From positions 1 through 64,000 of the forward strand of contig NZ_AUCY01000004.1 of assembly GCF_000430005.1 (NCBI RefSeq): a stretch of 64,000 bases of DNA. The letters are read 5' to 3'. Positions within the stretch are counted from its first letter, which is position 1, and each line of letters begins with the position of its first letter. The position numbers were made by a program, and so were the translations under genes. The stretch comes from Desulfovibrio cuneatus DSM 11391 (GTDB taxonomy: Bacteria; Desulfobacterota; Desulfovibrionia; Desulfovibrionales; Desulfovibrionaceae). This document shows, piece by piece, positions 61,607 through 64,000 of the stretch. The notes beneath the pieces were generated by a model that was not told the DNA's origin, did not search any database, and worked only from the letters and a program-made list of their open reading frames with translations.

Positions 61607-62731
61607 CTATTCTGCAAAATCACCCAGAATAAGATTAGCAGCCCGCTTCGGTGCGCCCTTTTCCCCCAGCATGGGGCGCAAGGTGGCAAGGGTTTGGCGT
61701 ATGTCTTCCAGGGGGTTGCTGCCATCTGCCGGGGCAAGCCAGCGCAAAGCCGCTTCCGCAAGGGGCCCGGCATTACAGGCAGCTTGCAGCATTTCCGGGA
61801 ATACCTGACGGTTTAAGATGAGGTTGGGCAAACTGATGTACGGCACCCGCACGAACTGCTTGAGCACATGGTAAGAGAAAGAGGAAAGCTTGTACGTAAC
61901 CAGGGTGGGCGTGCCTGCCAGGGCACTTTCCAGGGTAACCGTGCCGGAAGCCACAATAAGCATTTGGCACTGGCGCATAAAGGCCCAGCGGTTATCCGGT
62001 TCTTGCAGGGTCATGGGCACGTCAGCAGGCCAAAATGAACGGATAAATTCTTCACTCAGCCCAGGGGCGCGGGTAATGGCAAAGCGCAAATGGGGCAAGC
62101 GCTGCAATAGAATGCGGGCTGCCCCGCCAAATTCCGGCAACAGGGCGGAAACCTCTTTTTTGCGGCTGCCGGGCAGCAAGCCAATAAGTCCAGGCTGCGG
62201 CGTTATGCGTGCCAAGGCGGCTTCATCCACCACATCCACCAGGGGGTTGCCCACATAATCCACTTCCATGCCAAACTTTTGGTAAAAGGGCACTTCAAAA
62301 GGAAGAATGGAGATAACCCTACGTACATTTTCTTTAATAAATTGAGCACGGTTCTGGCGAGAAGCCCACACCTTGGGGCTTATGTAGTAGTATACCGGAA
62401 TGCCCAATTTACGGGCCGCCTTGATGAGGGGAAAATGGAAGCTTGGGGCATCAATGACCACCACAGCCTGGGGCCGCAGCCGGGCAAGGGTGCGTTCCAT
62501 TTCCCGGAGCATACAAAAAATACGGGGCAGGTGCCCCAGTACTTCCGTAAAGCCCATAACAGAAAGAGACTCCGTGCGGAACAACGCTTCCAGCCCGGCG
62601 GCACGCATGGCAGCCCCCCCCATACCCTGGCACACAATACCGGGCTGGGCAGCACGCAATGCTTCCACCAAAAGGCCGCCGTGCAGGTCGCCGGAAGCTT
62701 CCCCGGCGCTAATCCAAATTCGTTCCAGCAA
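61607..62731 (-). CDS. lpxB: lipid-A-disaccharide synthase LpxB
   Basis: This GT19 enzyme of about 374 residues joins UDP-2,3-diacylglucosamine and lipid X at the inner membrane. Signatures are WISAGEASGDLHG at the N-terminus, IDAPSFHFPL, YYYISPKVWAS, the GSRKKE segment and ASGTVTLE near 270. Full length agrees with the family. No ATG opens the frame at a suitable place. The TTG at 62731 has GGGAG/AGGT upstream and starts LLERIWISAGEASGD; the frame also extends to a TTG at 62746. It is followed by the terminator and lies downstream of the dTDP-rhamnose genes on the same strand. Confidence 0.95.
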   Translation of the reverse strand: MLERIWISAGEASGDLHGGLLVEALRAAQPGIVCQGMGGAAMRAAGLEALFRTESLSVMGFTEVLGHLPRIFCMLREMERTLARLRPQAVVVIDAPSFHFPLIKAARKLGIPVYYYISPKVWASRQNRAQFIKENVRRVISILPFEVPFYQKFGMEVDYVGNPLVDVVDEAALARITPQPGLIGLLPGSRKKEVSALLPEFGGAARILLQRLPHLRFAITRAPGLSEEFIRSFWPADVPMTLQEPDNRWAFMRQCQMLIVASGTVTLESALAGTPTLVTYKLSSFSYHVLKQFVRVPYISLPNLILNRQVFPEMLQAACNAGPLAEAALRWLAPADGSNPLEDIRQTLATLRPMLGEKGAPKRAANLILGDFAE

Positions 62732-62787
62732 AATACCTACTCCCAATAATGTTCGGTTATCTTTTTGTTGCCGGGCTAGCTTCCCCT

Positions 62788-62821
62788 CCTTGCAATCCTG
62801 CTCATGCGCACGGTTGCAAGG
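62788..62821 (-). other. hairpin between rfbD and lpxB
   Basis: An 8-bp inverted repeat (CCTTGCAA / TTGCAAGG) begins one base after the rfbD stop codon. No T-run follows on the minus strand, so it is more likely a processing or pausing hairpin than a full terminator. Confidence 0.35.
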
Positions 62822-62822
62822 C

Positions 62823-63695
62823 CTATTCCGTTAAAAATTCCCGAAACACATAGTCGCGCAGGGCCTGGGGCCACGGGCGCGGAGTTACCCCGGTAAGCGC
62901 GGTAAAGGCCGAAGTATTCAGCACCGAATAGGCCGGGCGTACCGCTTTTTGCGGATATGCGGAAGAAGGCACGGGCTGCACCGCGCAGGGAAGGCCCGCC
63001 AGTTGCACTGCCTCGTCTGCCAGTTCACACCAGCTTGCTTCCCCACTGTTCACCACATGAAATAACCCTTCCGCTTTTGCTTTCACCAGTTGCATGGAAT
63101 GGGTGGCAAGGTCTACTGTGTAGGTGGGGGAGCCAATCTGGTCATGCACCACCTTCAATTCTGCGTTGGTTTTGCACTTTTCAAGAATGGTACGAACAAA
63201 ATTGCCTTTGCCTGGGCCGAACAGCCACGCGGTACGCACCACACAGCAGCCTTTCAGCCCGGCCTGGAGTAATGCTTGTTCCCCGGCGAGTTTTGTTTTT
63301 CCATACACACTCAAAGGGCCTATTTCATCTTCCACCAAATAAGGAGTGCGTTTTTTTCCGTTGAAGGCAAAGTCTGTGCTGTAATGCACCAAATGGCAGG
63401 GGAAGCGGCGCAGCACCCGCGCAAGCAGGGCAGGCACCTGTACGTTGAGCAGGGAAGCTTCCTCCGGGCACTCTTCGGCCTTGTCCACCGCTGTGTACCC
63501 CACCGTATTGAACACGCAGCCAGGTTCCGTGCGCTCCACAAGGTTGGCCAGGGCCGTTTCCACCCCTTGGGCCGCAAAATCCACATCATGCCGGGTTGAA
63601 GCCGTTACCTCCCAGCCATTCTTGGCAAGCACTTCACACAAGGCCTGCCCCACAAGTCCGGTTTTTCCGCCAAGAACAAGAGCTGTGCGCTTCAT
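62823..63695 (-). CDS. rfbD: dTDP-4-dehydrorhamnose reductase
   Basis: This SDR-family enzyme of about 290 residues reduces dTDP-4-keto-rhamnose to dTDP-rhamnose. The NAD(P) motif GGKTGLVGQAL replaces the more common GxxGQLG form. FNTVGYTAVDKAE, the catalytic YGKTKLAGE (YxxxK) and the C-terminal RPAYSVLNT are all present. The ATG at 63695 overlaps the rfbB stop (TAATG) and is preferred to the longer frame start at 63764. It lies in an rfbB-rfbD run supplying rhamnose for O-antigen or other surface glycans. Confidence 0.93.
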   Translation of the reverse strand: MKRTALVLGGKTGLVGQALCEVLAKNGWEVTASTRHDVDFAAQGVETALANLVERTEPGCVFNTVGYTAVDKAEECPEEASLLNVQVPALLARVLRRFPCHLVHYSTDFAFNGKKRTPYLVEDEIGPLSVYGKTKLAGEQALLQAGLKGCCVVRTAWLFGPGKGNFVRTILEKCKTNAELKVVHDQIGSPTYTVDLATHSMQLVKAKAEGLFHVVNSGEASWCELADEAVQLAGLPCAVQPVPSSAYPQKAVRPAYSVLNTSAFTALTGVTPRPWPQALRDYVFREFLTE

Positions 63696-64000
63696 TATTG
63701 CCTGCCCCCATACCACAGTTTGGCAAACTCGCGGTAAGCCCCGCTTGTTACATCCCCCACCCATTGCTGGTTGTTGGCGTACCAGTTCAACGTTTGTTCC
63801 AGCCCCTTCTCAAACGTCCAGGCCGGAACAAAGCCCAATTCTTTTTGGGCCAGGGAAAAGTCCATGGCATAGCGTTTGTCGTGCCCAGGGCGGTCTGTTA
63901 CATGGCGAATAAGGCTGTGCGGCTTGTTGCAGTAATCCAAAATGCTGGTGACCACCTGCATGTTGGTGCGCTCTGCGTCGCCCCCCAGGTTATACACCTT
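63695..64000 (-). CDS. rfbB: dTDP-glucose 4,6-dehydratase, C-terminal part (cut by window end)
   Basis: The last 101 residues of an extended SDR enzyme are visible. YNLGGDAERTNMQVV is the RfbB/RmlB C-terminal substrate-domain signature. HVTDRPGHDKRYAMD contains the conserved RPGHDxRY motif, and FEKGLEQTLNWY is the closing helix. The start and the cofactor domain lie beyond the window. The stop overlaps the rfbD start by one base. Confidence 0.93.
   Translation of the reverse strand, partial: KVYNLGGDAERTNMQVVTSILDYCNKPHSLIRHVTDRPGHDKRYAMDFSLAQKELGFVPAWTFEKGLEQTLNWYANNQQWVGDVTSGAYREFAKLWYGGRQ

Overview
The window looks like chromosomal DNA of a Gram-negative, flagellated bacterium, most likely a Desulfovibrionales (Desulfovibrionaceae) relative. 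The main reasons are the lptB-lptA-lptC-kdsC-kdsA-pyrG gene order, a selenium-associated YedF protein, long PATR-type autotransporter passengers and a consensus sigma-28 promoter in front of fliD. Genus and species cannot be fixed from the sequence alone. Base composition is moderate and most genes have AAGGAG-like ribosome binding sites. Many adjacent genes overlap by ATGA or TAATG.

Layout. 50-4559: a BaiN/HI0933 flavoprotein and a SWIM-SNF2 helicase, both on the minus strand. 5108-8946: a peptide-type ABC binding protein coupled to a bifunctional Rel/SpoT. 9431-10126: an Asp/Glu racemase-family protein. 10216-15798 (minus): LPS export and Kdo synthesis (lptB, lptA, lptC, kdsC, kdsA) plus pyrG. 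16134-22081: a PurQ-type glutaminase, a sodium:solute symporter, an unrecognised 28-residue ORF with its own ribosome binding site and terminator, a DUF374/LpxL double acyltransferase and MsbA. 22282-27352: yedF, an RluB-type pseudouridine synthase, murJ, a divergent shikimate-kinase-fold enzyme and a YkgJ cysteine-cluster protein. 27484-36702 (minus): an ArnT-like glycosyltransferase, the mlaEFDCA phospholipid-transport operon led by a SPOR protein, and argS. 36951-43023 (minus): two glycosyltransferases, pyrC and pyrB. 43380-48068: a 1562-residue autotransporter. 48208-52315 (minus): a glycine-zipper lipoprotein, metG and a PSP1/RicT protein. 52713-56664: an ACT-domain protein, then fliD and fliS. 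57299-61514: a zinc-ribbon/Yip1 membrane protein, an unknown protein, and a secreted protein followed by an amber-interrupted L,D-transpeptidase-like ORF. 61607-64000 (minus): lpxB, rfbD and the 3' end of rfbB.

The dominant theme is the cell envelope: Kdo and lipid A synthesis (kdsA, kdsC, lpxB, LpxL-like), LPS transport (msbA, lptABC), peptidoglycan lipid II flipping (murJ), outer-membrane lipid asymmetry (mla), glycosyltransferases, dTDP-rhamnose synthesis and a surface autotransporter.

Two things stand out beyond ordinary annotation. First, there is a dispersed family of mosaic intergenic elements with about 25-bp terminal inverted repeats. Two are full-length direct copies flanking murJ; others are internally inverted, shortened or reduced versions. 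They often start at or inside a stop codon. Second, at 60633-61514 there is a compact, secretion-type gene pair resembling a T6SS Tlde1-like L,D-transpeptidase effector and its periplasmic immunity protein. The effector frame is interrupted by a single TAG at codon 18, so ordinary gene finding would miss it.
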